A DNA stretch of 64,000 nucleotides from G965212005 sp965212005 (lineage in GTDB: Bacteria > Pseudomonadota > Gammaproteobacteria > Porifericomitales > Porifericomitaceae). Below, piece after piece: positions 8,503 to 18,389 of the stretch. Position numbers and translations under genes: made by a program. Below the pieces are notes generated by a model. It saw only the letters and a program-made list of their open reading frames with translations, searched no databases and was not told the origin of the DNA. The stretch lies in NCBI GenBank assembly GCA_965212005.1, contig OZ243038.1, forward strand, positions 186,001 to 250,000, given 5' to 3'. Positions within the stretch are counted from its first letter, which is position 1, and each line of letters opens with the position of its first letter.

Positions 8503-8901
8503 TCAAGGCAGCGTAACGGGTCGAGGCGGATCCCAGCCATTGGCACGGTGCTCGACCACTACCGTGGTGTAAATGCCGCCGCGCACGTGGAAACGGGCAT
8601 GCAGACGCAGGAAGCGGGGTTCCAGCAGCGTCACCAGGTCCTGCAGGATGCGGTTACTGACGTCCTCGTGGAAGGCAGCGCAATTGCGGAAGGAGCGAAT
8701 GTAGAGTTTCAGCGATTTCAACTCCACGCAGCGCGCTTCCGGTACATAGTCGAGTTCCAGCGTGGCGAAATCCGGCTGACCGCTGCGTGGGCACAGACAG
8801 GTGAATTCCGGTACCTGCAGGTGCAGCGTATAGTCTCGTTGCGGAGCCGGACTGGGGAACCATTCCAGCAATTCAGGCTGTGGTTGATGTTCGCTATTCA
8901 C
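8503..8901 (-). CDS. queF: NADPH-dependent preQ0 reductase, short form
   Basis: QueF reduces 7-cyano-7-deazaguanine (preQ0) to preQ1 for queuosine tRNA modification. The 132-residue protein is the unimodular (YkvM-like) type. FTCLCPRSGQPDF contains the nucleophile C37, which forms the thioimide with the nitrile, and the acid D44 seven residues later. ELKSLKLYIRSFRN followed by FHED is the QueF signature with the substrate-binding glutamate and histidine. It is divergent to smc and not linked to other que genes here. Confidence 0.95.
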   Translation of the reverse strand: MNSEHQPQPELLEWFPSPAPQRDYTLHLQVPEFTCLCPRSGQPDFATLELDYVPEARCVELKSLKLYIRSFRNCAAFHEDVSNRILQDLVTLLEPRFLRLHARFHVRGGIYTTVVVEHRANGWDPPRPVTLP

Positions 8902-9013
8902 GGGCGTCTCCTGCGGACAGGCTCAGGGCAAGTTGCCGATTCTACCGTAACTCAGCGCTGCCTTTTGTCTCAGCGCTTGTCTGCAGGGGAGGGAGTCGGT
9001 ATGTTTAGCGCCC

Positions 9014-12000
9014 ATGAGACTGCAGCAAATCCGACTCTCCGGGTTCAAAAGCTTTGTAGAGCCTATCAGCTTGATTTTACAGCATAATATTAGTTCGGTA
9101 GTAGGGCCGAACGGCTGCGGCAAGTCGAATATAGTGGATGCGATTATCTGGGTGATGGGGGAGAGTTCTGCCCGGCATTTGCGCGGCGAGTCGCTGAGCG
9201 ATGTGATTTTCAACGGCTCGCGCCACCGGGCCGCGGCGCAGCGAGCCTCGGTGGAATTGATATTTGACAACCATTCCGGGCGTATACGGGGCCGCCATGC
9301 CTCCTGTCAGGAAATAGCCATACGGCGGGAATTGGATCGGGAGACACTGGTTTCCGGCTACTTTTTGAACGGGACCCGTTGCCGGCGCAAGGACATTCAA
9401 GCGCTTTTTCACGGTACCGGCTTCGGGCCGCGCAGCTATGCGGTGATCGAGCAGGGCATGATCTCGCGCCTGGTCGAAGCCAAGCCGGAGGATTTGCGTG
9501 TCCACTTGGAGGAGGCCGCTGACATTTCCGGCTATAGGCAGGCTCGCCGTGAAACCGAAAATCGCATTCGGAACACCAAGGAAAATATATTAAGATTAAA
9601 TGATATAAGAGATGAAGTTAATAAACAACTGAATGTATTGCAGCGCCAATCCAAGGTCGCTGCCCGCTACCGGGCACTCTGTGCTGAAGAACAGGATCTG
9701 CAGTGGCAATTATGGTCGCTGAGTTGGCGCGAACTGGATGCGAGTTACCAGAAGCAGCAATCCATTTGCCGGCAGCAGGAGCGTTCCCTGGAGCAGGAAC
9801 GGGTCCGCCTGCGCGAGCAGGAACAGGCGTTGGCGCAGCAGCGGGGTCAGATCGATCAGCAAGCCCGCGAATGCGAGCACGCCCAGGATGAATTCTACCA
9901 ATTTAACGCCGCCATCGTGCGTTTGGAACAGGATATTCAGCATGCCCAGGCGCGCCGGGAAGAATTATCCCGGACCCAGGAACGCCTGCTGCAGGACTGT
10001 ACCCAGGCCAGGCAGCATTATCAGGAAGATCAGAGCGCTTCCAAGTCTCTGACACAGGAGCGGGAGGCGCTGCAACCGCGCCTGCGGGAGCTGGACGAGG
10101 AGTGCTCCCGACAGGAGCAGGCGCTGCGCGATGCCGAGCAGGCCTGGCGCGATTGGCAGGAGCATTGGGACAGCTGTAGCGATCGCACGGCGGAAATCAC
10201 CCGGCAGGAGGCGGAGTACCAGGTGCGCCAGGGGCACCTGCAAGAGCATCAGCAGCGGCTGGATGAGCAGCGGCGGGAACTGCAGGCCGAATTGCAGGGA
10301 TTGGATCCAGCCGCAGCAGAACGCAGTGTGAGCCTGCAGGGCGGCGATCTGAAGGCACAGGAGCAGTCCTGCCGGAAACTGGAACAGCAGGAGCGGGCGG
10401 CGCGGCGCAAACTGGAACAATTGCGCACACACTGCCTGCAACTGGAGCGTGAGTGGGAGTCGCAGGCCGCCTCCAGTCAAGAGCTGCATCGGCATATATC
10501 CTCGCTCGACGCGTTGCAGAAGGCTGCCCTGAAGGCGGATCAGGAAGCTGTACACGGCTGGCTGCAAGGCACCGGACTGTCCGTGCAGGACCATCTGGCG
10601 CAACGGTTGCGCGTGGAGCCGCGCTGGCGGCGGGCGGTGGAGCTGGCCCTGGGTTTTCACCTGCAGTCGGTCGCCGTCGCGGACTTGGATCCGGTGCTGA
10701 GCGTCTTGCCGACTCTAGAGGTGGGGGAATTCGGTGCCTGCGTGGAAAACCCGGCCGCTTCCGTGGCAGCGGAAGCGGGAGAGTTGAGTCCGCTGGGAGA
10801 CTATGTGTATTCTCCCAATCTGCCCGCCGATTTGCTGCAGGGCTTCTACGCCGCCGCGGATCTGTCGGCGGCCCTGCGCCAGCGCAAGCACTTGCCGCCT
10901 GGAGCCGTGCTGGTGACCCCGGACGGGACTTTATTGGGCCGGGAGTGGGTTCGGGTGGTGCGGGTTGCCGCGGGACAAGGCATTCTGGATCGGGAAGCGG
11001 AATTGGAGCAAGGCCGTACCCGGTACGAGCAGGCTCAAGCCCGGTACCGCGAACTGGAGGCCGATCTGAAACAGTCCAGGGCAGACGCCGGGCAGCAGGA
11101 AAAAGTCTGCCGGCAAATGCACCAGCAACTGCAGCAGCAGCGCGAGCAGTTGATCGAGCATCGTTCGGCGCTGGCAGCCAGCCAGGTACGCGCCGAACAG
11201 CGGCGGGGCCAGGCGCAGAAGCTGGAGCGGGAGATTACCGGCTTGCAGGCTCTGCAACAGGATCGGTGTGCCGAGATGGAGCGGCATGAGCGCTTGTTGG
11301 AAGAATTGCGCGCACGGCACCTGCGGCTGCAGGAGCGTCGTAGCGAACTGCTGGCGCAGCGCGAACGGCATGAACAGGAGCGAGAGGAACTGCGTTTGCG
11401 GCAGGCTGCCGCCCGCGAAGCAAGACACCAGTGTGCGCTGCAGTTGGAAGGATTGCGTTCCCGCCGGGAATCCCTGGCGCGCTCAATGGATCAGCACCGC
11501 GAGTTGCTCTCTCGGCTGGAGCAGCAGGACGGTGCGTTGCAGGCAGAGAAAAGCAGTATTGAGGACGCTTTGCCGCCGCAGCAGCAGGAACTGGAGACCG
11601 CTGTGCATAAGCAAAAACACCTGGAGCAGCAGTTGCGCCGAAAACGGGAACAGCAGGAACAGTTGCAGGAACAATGGCGTCGCTCGGATCAGGAGCGCAG
11701 TGAACAGTACCGGAAGCTGCGTCAGCGCGAGCCGGTCCTGCAGCAGGAGCTAATGAAGTCGCAGGAACTTCGCGTCCGCCGGGACGGTTTCGCCGGGCAG
11801 TTGCAAGAAGCCGGCGGCGTACTGGAGGAAGTGCTGCAGGTGTTGCAGGAAAATGCCAGGGAGAGTGCCTGGAAAGAGCGTCTGGAGCAGTGCCGCCGGC
11901 GTATGCAGCAGTTGGGCCAGGTCAATCTCGCCGCCATCGGCGAACATGCGCAGCAGGTCGAGCGCAAGGAATACCTGGATCGGCAGTACCAGGACCTGGA

Positions 12001-12529
12001 AACGGCTTTGCAGACTCTGGAGCAGGGCATGCGTCGCATGGATAAAGAGACGCGTACCCGCTTCAAGCTCGTTTTCGATCAGATCAATCAAAACCTGAAA
12101 GAGTTTTTTCCGCGCTTGTTCGGCGGTGGCCACGCCGCGCTGGTATTGAGCGGCGAACACCTGCTGGAGAGCGGTATTTCCTTCATGGCGCAGCCTCCCG
12201 GCAAGCGCAACAGCAGCATCCACTTGTTGTCCGGAGGAGAGAAGGCATTGGCGGCGTTGGCCCTGGTTTTCTCGATTTTTCAATTGAATCCGGCACCTTT
12301 ATGCTTGCTTGATGAGGTGGACGCGCCACTGGATGATCCCAATGTGCTGCGTTTTGGGGAGCTGATGTGCTCGATGTCAGAGCAGGTCCAGTTTGTGATG
12401 ATCACGCACAACAAAATTAGCATGGAGCGGTCCGAAGCCTTGTTTGGCGTGACGATGCAAGAATCCGGGGTCTCCCGTATCGTGACCGTGGACATGGACC
12501 GGGCCGTGCGCATGGCCGCGGTCGGCTAG
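9014..12529 (+). CDS. smc: Chromosome partition/condensin protein SMC
   Basis: The 1171-residue SMC ATPase organises and segregates the chromosome with ScpA/ScpB. The N-terminal head has Walker A GPNGCGKS at 31-38. A long Q/E/R-rich coiled coil runs to about residue 500, a hinge lies near 500-680, and a second coiled coil returns to a C-terminal head with the signature LLSGGEKALAALAL and Walker B LCLLDEVDAPLDD. The ATG at 9014 has a GGGAGGGAG stretch about 20 nt upstream. Other ATGs just before it are out of frame. It heads the usual gammaproteobacterial smc-zipA-ligA order. Confidence 0.96.
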   Translation: MRLQQIRLSGFKSFVEPISLILQHNISSVVGPNGCGKSNIVDAIIWVMGESSARHLRGESLSDVIFNGSRHRAAAQRASVELIFDNHSGRIRGRHASCQEIAIRRELDRETLVSGYFLNGTRCRRKDIQALFHGTGFGPRSYAVIEQGMISRLVEAKPEDLRVHLEEAADISGYRQARRETENRIRNTKENILRLNDIRDEVNKQLNVLQRQSKVAARYRALCAEEQDLQWQLWSLSWRELDASYQKQQSICRQQERSLEQERVRLREQEQALAQQRGQIDQQARECEHAQDEFYQFNAAIVRLEQDIQHAQARREELSRTQERLLQDCTQARQHYQEDQSASKSLTQEREALQPRLRELDEECSRQEQALRDAEQAWRDWQEHWDSCSDRTAEITRQEAEYQVRQGHLQEHQQRLDEQRRELQAELQGLDPAAAERSVSLQGGDLKAQEQSCRKLEQQERAARRKLEQLRTHCLQLEREWESQAASSQELHRHISSLDALQKAALKADQEAVHGWLQGTGLSVQDHLAQRLRVEPRWRRAVELALGFHLQSVAVADLDPVLSVLPTLEVGEFGACVENPAASVAAEAGELSPLGDYVYSPNLPADLLQGFYAAADLSAALRQRKHLPPGAVLVTPDGTLLGREWVRVVRVAAGQGILDREAELEQGRTRYEQAQARYRELEADLKQSRADAGQQEKVCRQMHQQLQQQREQLIEHRSALAASQVRAEQRRGQAQKLEREITGLQALQQDRCAEMERHERLLEELRARHLRLQERRSELLAQRERHEQEREELRLRQAAAREARHQCALQLEGLRSRRESLARSMDQHRELLSRLEQQDGALQAEKSSIEDALPPQQQELETAVHKQKHLEQQLRRKREQQEQLQEQWRRSDQERSEQYRKLRQREPVLQQELMKSQELRVRRDGFAGQLQEAGGVLEEVLQVLQENARESAWKERLEQCRRRMQQLGQVNLAAIGEHAQQVERKEYLDRQYQDLETALQTLEQGMRRMDKETRTRFKLVFDQINQNLKEFFPRLFGGGHAALVLSGEHLLESGISFMAQPPGKRNSSIHLLSGGEKALAALALVFSIFQLNPAPLCLLDEVDAPLDDPNVLRFGELMCSMSEQVQFVMITHNKISMERSEALFGVTMQESGVSRIVTVDMDRAVRMAAVG

Positions 12530-12765
12530 TTCGGGGAGCCGGCAAACTGCGCCCGGGGCTGCTGCATGCACTTGCTGTCGATCCATGACTGGGTTCGATG
12601 CTGTCGTTGCCGCGTGTCGGGTCCGTCCGGAGCAGTCCTGGGTCGGTGCGCAGGGACTGCGGCCCGCGGCCGGAAATGTCTTGGCGAGGTCCGTCCCAGG
12701 ATGGTTCCCGGGGCACGGAATCCGGTCTATTTGAAGTTTGCCGCTCGCCGGATGACACAATCCGC

Positions 12766-13488
12766 ATGAACGAATTGCGTCTGCAATTATTGCTGCTCGG
12801 GCTGCTGTTGATCGTCGTTTTGTGCGTGTGGGAGTGGATCCGGCGCCGCGGTGAATGGGTACCTCCCAGATCCCGGCAGCGTCCGCCCCCGGAGCCGCCG
12901 GAAGGCGAATTTCCGGTGTTGGAGCAGGCCGGCGGGCAAGAGGAGTTTGCCGTGCCGCCGCCGGAGCCTTTGATGCCAGGCGAAACCGGCGCGCCTGCCG
13001 GGTTCGAGGGAAAACAGGCTGCGCCCTCGGCGCCGGTCCGAAGCAATCTGCCTGGGCCAGAGCCGGTGGCGCTGAAAATTTACCTGATGGCGCCTGAACC
13101 GCGGTATTTTTACGGGAATCAGATTCATCAGGTGCTGGAAGCGGCCGGTATGCGCTACGGCGGCATGCAGTTGTTCCACCGTTATGCCGCCGAGGATTCC
13201 GAGCAGCAGCGGCCATTGTTCAGCGTGGCCAATATGTATGAACCGGGTGTGTTGGCTCCGGAAATGCTGCCGGAATTGAGCACGCCCGGCCTGGTGTTCT
13301 TCCTGTCCCTGCCGGCGATTGCGCCCTCTCCAGAGGAAGTGTGGCCCATTGTGCAGCAGATGTTGGATTGTGCGCATACCGTGGCCGCAGGTTTGCAGGG
13401 ACAACTTTGGGATGAGCAGTTTCGGCCTTTGGATGCTGCCGGCATTGAAGCGTTGCGCAGCCAACTGGTCCGCGGCGAAACCCACTAA
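12766..13488 (+). CDS. zipA: Cell division protein ZipA
   Basis: ZipA tethers FtsZ to the inner membrane and stabilises the Z-ring. The 240-residue protein has the class layout: a membrane anchor at about 6-22 (leucine-rich, followed by RRR), a proline- and glutamate-rich linker to about residue 95, and a C-terminal FtsZ-binding domain starting near ALKIYLMAPEP. The frame is open upstream to 12598, but the ATG at 12766 puts the anchor at the N-terminus as in known ZipA. The linker is shorter than in Escherichia coli. Its place between smc and ligA supports the call. Confidence 0.92.
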   Translation: MNELRLQLLLLGLLLIVVLCVWEWIRRRGEWVPPRSRQRPPPEPPEGEFPVLEQAGGQEEFAVPPPEPLMPGETGAPAGFEGKQAAPSAPVRSNLPGPEPVALKIYLMAPEPRYFYGNQIHQVLEAAGMRYGGMQLFHRYAAEDSEQQRPLFSVANMYEPGVLAPEMLPELSTPGLVFFLSLPAIAPSPEEVWPIVQQMLDCAHTVAAGLQGQLWDEQFRPLDAAGIEALRSQLVRGETH

Positions 13489-13541
13489 GAGAGTGCAATG
13501 CTTGCGCCGGTTTCCCCGCTGCACGAGAGCGGGCCGCGCTG

Positions 13542-16007
13542 ATGGGCAAACAGCTTAGCCGGGCCGAAGCGCAACGGCGCTGTGCCGAACTGCGTGAGCA
13601 GATCATTCGGCACAACCATTACTACTACGTTCTGGATGATCCCCGTGTTCCGGACGCGGAATACGACCGATGGCTGCGCGAGTTGATCGAATTGGAACAG
13701 ATTTTCGGACTGGGCGTGCCGGATTCGCCCAGTCAGCGGGTCGGCGCCGGCCCTCGCTCCAAGTTTCGCAAACTGCAGCACGAGTTGCCGATGTTGTCCC
13801 TGGCAAACGCCTTCAGCGACCGGGAATTGCGTGACTTCGGTGAACGGGTGCAGCGCCTGCTGGGATCGGAGGAGCCGTTGGAGTACACCGGTGAACCCAA
13901 GCTGGATGGAGTGGCCGTCAGTCTGTGCTACGAGCACGGCGTGCTACGGCGGGCAGCTACCCGGGGGGACGGCAGGAGCGGTGAAGATGTGACTCCCAAT
14001 GTGCGCACCATCGGTGCTGTATTGCCGCGCCTGCTGGGCGCCAAGGCGCCGGAATTGCTGGAAGTGCGCGGCGAGGTGTACATGAGTCTGCGCGGGTTCG
14101 AGGAACTCAATCAGCGCTTGCGGGAGACCGGCGCGAAGCCTTTTGTCAATCCGCGCAACGCTGCGGCAGGCAGCTTGCGGCAGCTCGACCCGCAAGTGAC
14201 GCGCCAGCGACCGCTGCGCTTTCTGGCACATGGGGTAGGGCGCTGCATAGGGACGCCGGCGGGGCCCAGCCACGTTGCACAGATGGACTTTCTGCGGCGC
14301 CAGGGTTTGCCGACGGTGCCGGAGATGCAGTTGCTGGACGGGGTCGCCGATTGTATCCGTTACCATGACCGCCTGTTGGAGACCCGCGACCGGCTCGACT
14401 ATGACATCGACGGCAGTGTCTTTAAGGTCAATCGCCTGGCGCTGCAAAAACGCCTTGGGCAGGCAAGTCGGACGCCACGATGGGCCATTGCCTTCAAGTT
14501 TCCAGCCCGCGAAGAAAGTGGCCGGGTTTTGGATATACAAATGCAGGTGGGTCGCAGTGGCGTGCTGACACCGGTGGCTCACTTGGAGCCGGTGTTGGTG
14601 GGTGGCGTTACCGTTACCCACGCTTCCCTGCATAATCAGCGTGAATTGCGCCGTTTGGACGTGCGCGTTGGCGATACCGTGATCGTTCGCCGTGCCGGGG
14701 ACGTCATCCCGCAGATTGTGAAGGTATGCGCCGAACGGCGACCGGCGCACAGCCTGGCCCATGCCGCCGTCCGTTACTGCCCTGCTTGCGGCAGCGCCGT
14801 GCTGAAGGATGCGCCGGGCATATTTCTGCGCTGTCCCAACCGTACCGGTTGCCCGGCGCAATTGGAGGCCCGGCTGCTGCATTTTGTGTCACGCAGCGCC
14901 TTGGACGTAGAAGGGTTTGGTAAAGTCTTGATCGAGCAATTAGTCAGGCGCGGCCTGGTGAGCTCTCCGGCGGATTTGTATTCACTGTGCCGGGAAGACC
15001 TGCTGTCGCTGGACTTTATCGCCGATCTTTCGGCGGATACCCTGTTAAACAAGCTGTATGAACGAAGGCGCACGAGCCTGCCGCGTTTAATCTATGCATT
15101 GGGCATCCCTGGCGTGGGAGCAGAGACGGCCAGGAACTTGGCGGAGTTTTTTGGCACTTTGCAGTCGCTGCGGCAGGCTGGAATCGAGCTGTTGTGTTTT
15201 GTAACGGATATCGCCGCGGAAATGGCGCAGCAGATCCGCGGGTTTTTCTCCGACCCGGCACAGCAACTGTTGATTAGTCAGCTGTGCCGCGCCGGGCTTT
15301 GCTGGGAGGAGCGGCTTCCGCTGCCCGGCAGCCGGCCCCGCCCTTTGCAGGAATTGTTTCAGTGCTTCACTCAATTGCGCACTGCAGCAACTCGCGCCCA
15401 TGCTCCGTTACGCCCGAAGTGCCTGCGCAATTCAGGGCAGCGTGACACCGGGGAGACGTGGCTTAGGCCGGTATCCGCAGACGGTGGCGCACAGAAGTGG
15501 CTGCCCCTGCAGGCGGTAGGCAGGGACCGGGGGCGGGAATGTGTGCGTCTGATCGGGCTTCGGTATGCAAAATTCCGCGATTTTCTGGACAGCGGTCGTG
15601 AACGGATGCAGCAGACCCTGCAGCCAGAATCTGCCGATCATCCCCTGCCGCCACGGATTGTCCAGAGTCTGGTGGCGTTCTTTTGTGATCCCTATTACCG
15701 GGAAATACTGCAGCAGCTGGAGGAGCTGGGTATAGGCTGGACCCTGGAAACGGACCCGGCGGACCCGGTGCAAGCGGGCCCTGCATTGAGCGGTCGCACT
15801 TTTGTGCTCACCGGCACCCTGGAAGGGATGTCTCGGCAGCAAGCCAAAGCGCGCATCGAGTCCCTGGGCGGCCGGGTGCTCTCTGTGCTGTCGCGCCGAG
15901 TTCATTACATAGTGGTTGGAAAAGCACCGGGCAGCAAGCTGGAAAAAGCGCGCAAGCTGGGGATTCCCGAACTGGACCAGGCGGAATTGCTCAGCTGGCT
16001 GCGGTAA
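13542..16007 (+). CDS. ligA: NAD-dependent DNA ligase with an extra insert
   Basis: LigA seals nicks using NAD+. The adenylation lysine is K120 in EPKLDGVAVSL. The Ia domain (YYYVLDDPRVPDAEYD), OB fold, zinc finger (C413, C416, C431, C437), helix-hairpin-helix region (GIPGVGAETARNLAEFFG) and C-terminal BRCT domain (about 748-821) are all present. At 821 residues it is about 150 longer than the usual 670. The extra length is a stretch of about 115 residues (591-705) between two similar segments, one around GFFSDPAQQLLISQL (567-581) and one around AFFCDPYYREILQQL (712-726). Both resemble the helix that closes the normal HhH domain. Longer LigA proteins are known in some gammaproteobacteria. The enzyme looks complete. 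Confidence 0.95.
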   Translation: MGKQLSRAEAQRRCAELREQIIRHNHYYYVLDDPRVPDAEYDRWLRELIELEQIFGLGVPDSPSQRVGAGPRSKFRKLQHELPMLSLANAFSDRELRDFGERVQRLLGSEEPLEYTGEPKLDGVAVSLCYEHGVLRRAATRGDGRSGEDVTPNVRTIGAVLPRLLGAKAPELLEVRGEVYMSLRGFEELNQRLRETGAKPFVNPRNAAAGSLRQLDPQVTRQRPLRFLAHGVGRCIGTPAGPSHVAQMDFLRRQGLPTVPEMQLLDGVADCIRYHDRLLETRDRLDYDIDGSVFKVNRLALQKRLGQASRTPRWAIAFKFPAREESGRVLDIQMQVGRSGVLTPVAHLEPVLVGGVTVTHASLHNQRELRRLDVRVGDTVIVRRAGDVIPQIVKVCAERRPAHSLAHAAVRYCPACGSAVLKDAPGIFLRCPNRTGCPAQLEARLLHFVSRSALDVEGFGKVLIEQLVRRGLVSSPADLYSLCREDLLSLDFIADLSADTLLNKLYERRRTSLPRLIYALGIPGVGAETARNLAEFFGTLQSLRQAGIELLCFVTDIAAEMAQQIRGFFSDPAQQLLISQLCRAGLCWEERLPLPGSRPRPLQELFQCFTQLRTAATRAHAPLRPKCLRNSGQRDTGETWLRPVSADGGAQKWLPLQAVGRDRGRECVRLIGLRYAKFRDFLDSGRERMQQTLQPESADHPLPPRIVQSLVAFFCDPYYREILQQLEELGIGWTLETDPADPVQAGPALSGRTFVLTGTLEGMSRQQAKARIESLGGRVLSVLSRRVHYIVVGKAPGSKLEKARKLGIPELDQAELLSWLR

Positions 16008-16130
16008 AATTCCCCGGCGAAAACCCGCTGTGGCAGCAGGGTAGAGGAGATTTACTCGCGCCGGAGCCGGCGCGCAGCTGCGGGGGAAGGCTGGTTGCTT
16101 CGTTCCGGTCCGCGCACCGGGCAATACAGT

Positions 16131-16136
16131 TATAAT
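16131..16136 (+). promoter_or_regulatory. Possible -10 element upstream of rpoE
   Basis: TATAAT lies 55 bp before the rpoE start, with no good -35 at normal spacing. A second TATAAT at 16183-16188 directly abuts the ATG. I did not find a clear sigma-E type GAACTT/TCTGA pair for autoregulation. Confidence 0.3.
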
Positions 16137-16190
16137 GCTCAAGGGGCAGATGCGTGAAGCGCTGATCTTGGACATCAGCAGGTATAATCA

Positions 16191-16787
16191 ATGGATGACG
16201 CAAAAAGCGATGTGCAGTTGGTGCGGCGTGCCCAGCGCGGGGACAGGCGGGCCTTTGAATTTTTGATGCTGAAATACCAGCAGCGAATCACCCATTTGGT
16301 CAATCGCATTATCCTCAACTCGGAGGATTCATTGGACGTTACCCAAGAAATTTTTATTCGCGCCTACCGGGCATTACCCGGTTTTCGCGGCACCAGTGCT
16401 TTCTATACCTGGCTGTACCGAATTGCAGTCAATACTTCCAGGAACTACTTGAGCACTCAATCCCGGCGGTTATCCGTGGTGGGATTGCCGGATCGATTGG
16501 AACAATCTACTGAAAGCAGTACTCTAAAGGAGGAGAGTATGACCCCTGAACATATACTTTTAAGTAGGGAGCTGGAGGAAATCATCAACACTGCTTTTAG
16601 AAATCTACCGGAAAATCTGCGTGCCGCCTTGAGTTTGCGTGAAATAGATGGTCTGGGCTACGAAGAAATCGCCCAAGCGATGTCTTGCCCGATAGGCACC
16701 GTCCGTTCCCGCATTTTTCGGGCGCGTGAGGCGTTAGAGCAGCATCTGCGGGCGGCTCTGGACGAAGGGAGGGATCACAAAAAATGA
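16191..16787 (+). CDS. rpoE: RNA polymerase sigma factor RpoE
   Basis: A 198-residue ECF sigma factor for envelope stress. Region 2 contains DSLDVTQEIFIRAYRALPGF and the -10-recognition segment FYTWLYRIAVNTSRNYL. Region 4 contains LREIDGLGYEEIAQAMSCP and GTVRSRIFRARE, the helix-turn-helix for the -35. The protein is close to E. coli sigma-E in length and order of motifs. The anti-sigma factor gene starts four bases before its stop, so the rpoE-rseA-rseB module is intact and translationally coupled. Confidence 0.95.
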   Translation: MDDAKSDVQLVRRAQRGDRRAFEFLMLKYQQRITHLVNRIILNSEDSLDVTQEIFIRAYRALPGFRGTSAFYTWLYRIAVNTSRNYLSTQSRRLSVVGLPDRLEQSTESSTLKEESMTPEHILLSRELEEIINTAFRNLPENLRAALSLREIDGLGYEEIAQAMSCPIGTVRSRIFRAREALEQHLRAALDEGRDHKK

Positions 16788-17392
16788 GTGAAAAAGGTCA
16801 ACGTGAGGAATTATCCGCCTGGCTGGATGGTGAGCTCCAGGTCGATTCGGCCCAAATAGAGGCACTGCTTGCCGATGACAGGATGAAGGAGCATTGGAGC
16901 CGCTATCACCTGATTGGCGATTGTTTGCGTAATCAACTCCCTGAACGGGTATACATGTCTCCAGTGGCGCCACAAGCGCTGCCTCATTCTTCCCAGCTGA
17001 TCTCAATGGACTGGCTGCCGGAGTCAGAGCTATCGCCGCCGGCTCCGCGAATTTGGTCTTCTCCCCGCGTCAGGCTCGCCGCGGCGGTCTCCTTTGCCGT
17101 TGCTTTGGCAGCGATGATGTTGCTGCCGATGCAAGCGAATAATACACAAGTACAATTGGTGGATTTGGCACCGCTGCTGCCGGAAGATCTGCTGCCGGAA
17201 GAATTTCTGGAATATCCGGCCTCGGTGTATAGGCCAGGCCAGGCCAGCGCCGCCTCCGCCGAGATGGAACGGCTGTCCGGATACCTGATCAATCACAGCG
17301 AATACCTGACGCATATGGGCCTCCGGGGGATGTTGCCCTATGCGCGTCTGGCAACCTATTCCGGGGACCGGAGCATGGACAATGTGGAATAA
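16784..17392 (+). CDS. rseA: Anti-sigma-E factor RseA
   Basis: RseA is an inner-membrane protein whose cytoplasmic N-terminus binds sigma-E and whose periplasmic part binds RseB. The N-terminal ELSAWLDGEL motif, the central DDRMKEHWSRYHLIGDCLR segment and one membrane span at about 97-116 match the family. The periplasmic half is about 85 residues. The start overlaps the rpoE stop by four bases, and the 3' end overlaps the rseB start. Regulated proteolysis by DegS/RseP is expected from family knowledge; neither protease gene is in this window. Confidence 0.9.
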   Translation: MSEKGQREELSAWLDGELQVDSAQIEALLADDRMKEHWSRYHLIGDCLRNQLPERVYMSPVAPQALPHSSQLISMDWLPESELSPPAPRIWSSPRVRLAAAVSFAVALAAMMLLPMQANNTQVQLVDLAPLLPEDLLPEEFLEYPASVYRPGQASAASAEMERLSGYLINHSEYLTHMGLRGMLPYARLATYSGDRSMDNVE

Positions 17393-18389
17393 GGGGCCGT
17401 GCCTTGCCGTCTGCGGCCTGGGCCTGGCGGCTGTCCTTTCCACGGCGTGGGCCGATTCGAACAATGATCCGCCGGAGCCGCTCGATCTGCTGAAGCAGAT
17501 GACGCAGGCCAACCGCAAACTCAACTACGACGGAGTCTTTCTATATCAGCGTGCGCGCCTGTTGGCCTCGATGCGAATCATTCATCGGGGAGGCGACCGT
17601 GGTCTGGGTGAGGAACGGATGATTTCGCCGACCGGCCTGTTCCAGGAGGTAGTTCGTGACCGGCAGGGATTGTCCTGCCTGATTGGCAGCAAGCAAGGCA
17701 ACTACATGCTGCAGAATCTGCGCTCGCCTCACCAGGGTGAAGTGCACTTGCCCGCCTTCCTCGAACGGGCGGCTGAGCTGGAGCAGTACTACCAGATCGA
17801 ATTGGCCGGGGAACGCCGCGGGGCGGGCAGGGACGTTTGGGTGGTCAACGTTCGGCCGCGGGACCGATGGAGATATGGTTATCAATTCTGGATCGATAAG
17901 GAAACGCAGCTGTTGCTGAGTTACGAAATGAAGAACCTGCTGGGCTACTCTATAGAGCAGATCCGCTTCAATTCCCTGCGCATTCTGCCGTATGTTCCCG
18001 AGCAGCTGTTAAAGCCTCGTACGCCGCCGGTCGCGTTTGCCCACGTCATGCAGGAACAGCCGATGACGGAAAGCCCGGCCTGGCACTTTGATTCTTTGCC
18101 GGATGGCTTCACGCTTAGCGCCGCAGGCATGAGAACCGTGTCCATCAATGATAAAACGGTTTCCCAACTGATTTTGAGTGATGGCTTGGCCAGTATTTCG
18201 GTATTTATCGAAGAGAGCGAAGACGACGGGGCAGCAGAGAACGGATTTACCAGCCTGGCTGGAACCAACGTTTATACCATGAGCCGTTTCGGGCAGCGGA
18301 TCACCGTTTTAGGGGCGGTGCCTTTGCCTACTGTGCGTCGCATCGCCGCCTCCATTCGTGCCAGGGATGCGAAAGAGCAGTTCGAATAA
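17382..18389 (+). CDS. rseB: Sigma-E regulatory protein RseB/MucB
   Basis: RseB is periplasmic, senses mislocalised lipids/LPS and shields RseA from proteolysis. The ATG at 17382, inside the rseA stop region, gives 335 residues with a clear signal peptide (LAVCGLGLAAVLSTAWA, cleavage near residue 25). The N-terminal large domain contains NYDGVFLYQR and the C-terminal MucB domain ends with GAVPLPTVRRIAASI. A longer frame from 17340 is less likely because it would bury the signal peptide. No mucD/degP follows, unlike in many relatives. Confidence 0.92.
   Translation: MWNKGPCLAVCGLGLAAVLSTAWADSNNDPPEPLDLLKQMTQANRKLNYDGVFLYQRARLLASMRIIHRGGDRGLGEERMISPTGLFQEVVRDRQGLSCLIGSKQGNYMLQNLRSPHQGEVHLPAFLERAAELEQYYQIELAGERRGAGRDVWVVNVRPRDRWRYGYQFWIDKETQLLLSYEMKNLLGYSIEQIRFNSLRILPYVPEQLLKPRTPPVAFAHVMQEQPMTESPAWHFDSLPDGFTLSAAGMRTVSINDKTVSQLILSDGLASISVFIEESEDDGAAENGFTSLAGTNVYTMSRFGQRITVLGAVPLPTVRRIAASIRARDAKEQFE

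Noticed and set aside
12417..13216. Long minus-strand frames around zipA
   Set aside because: Proline/arginine-rich shadows of GC-rich smc and zipA sequence.
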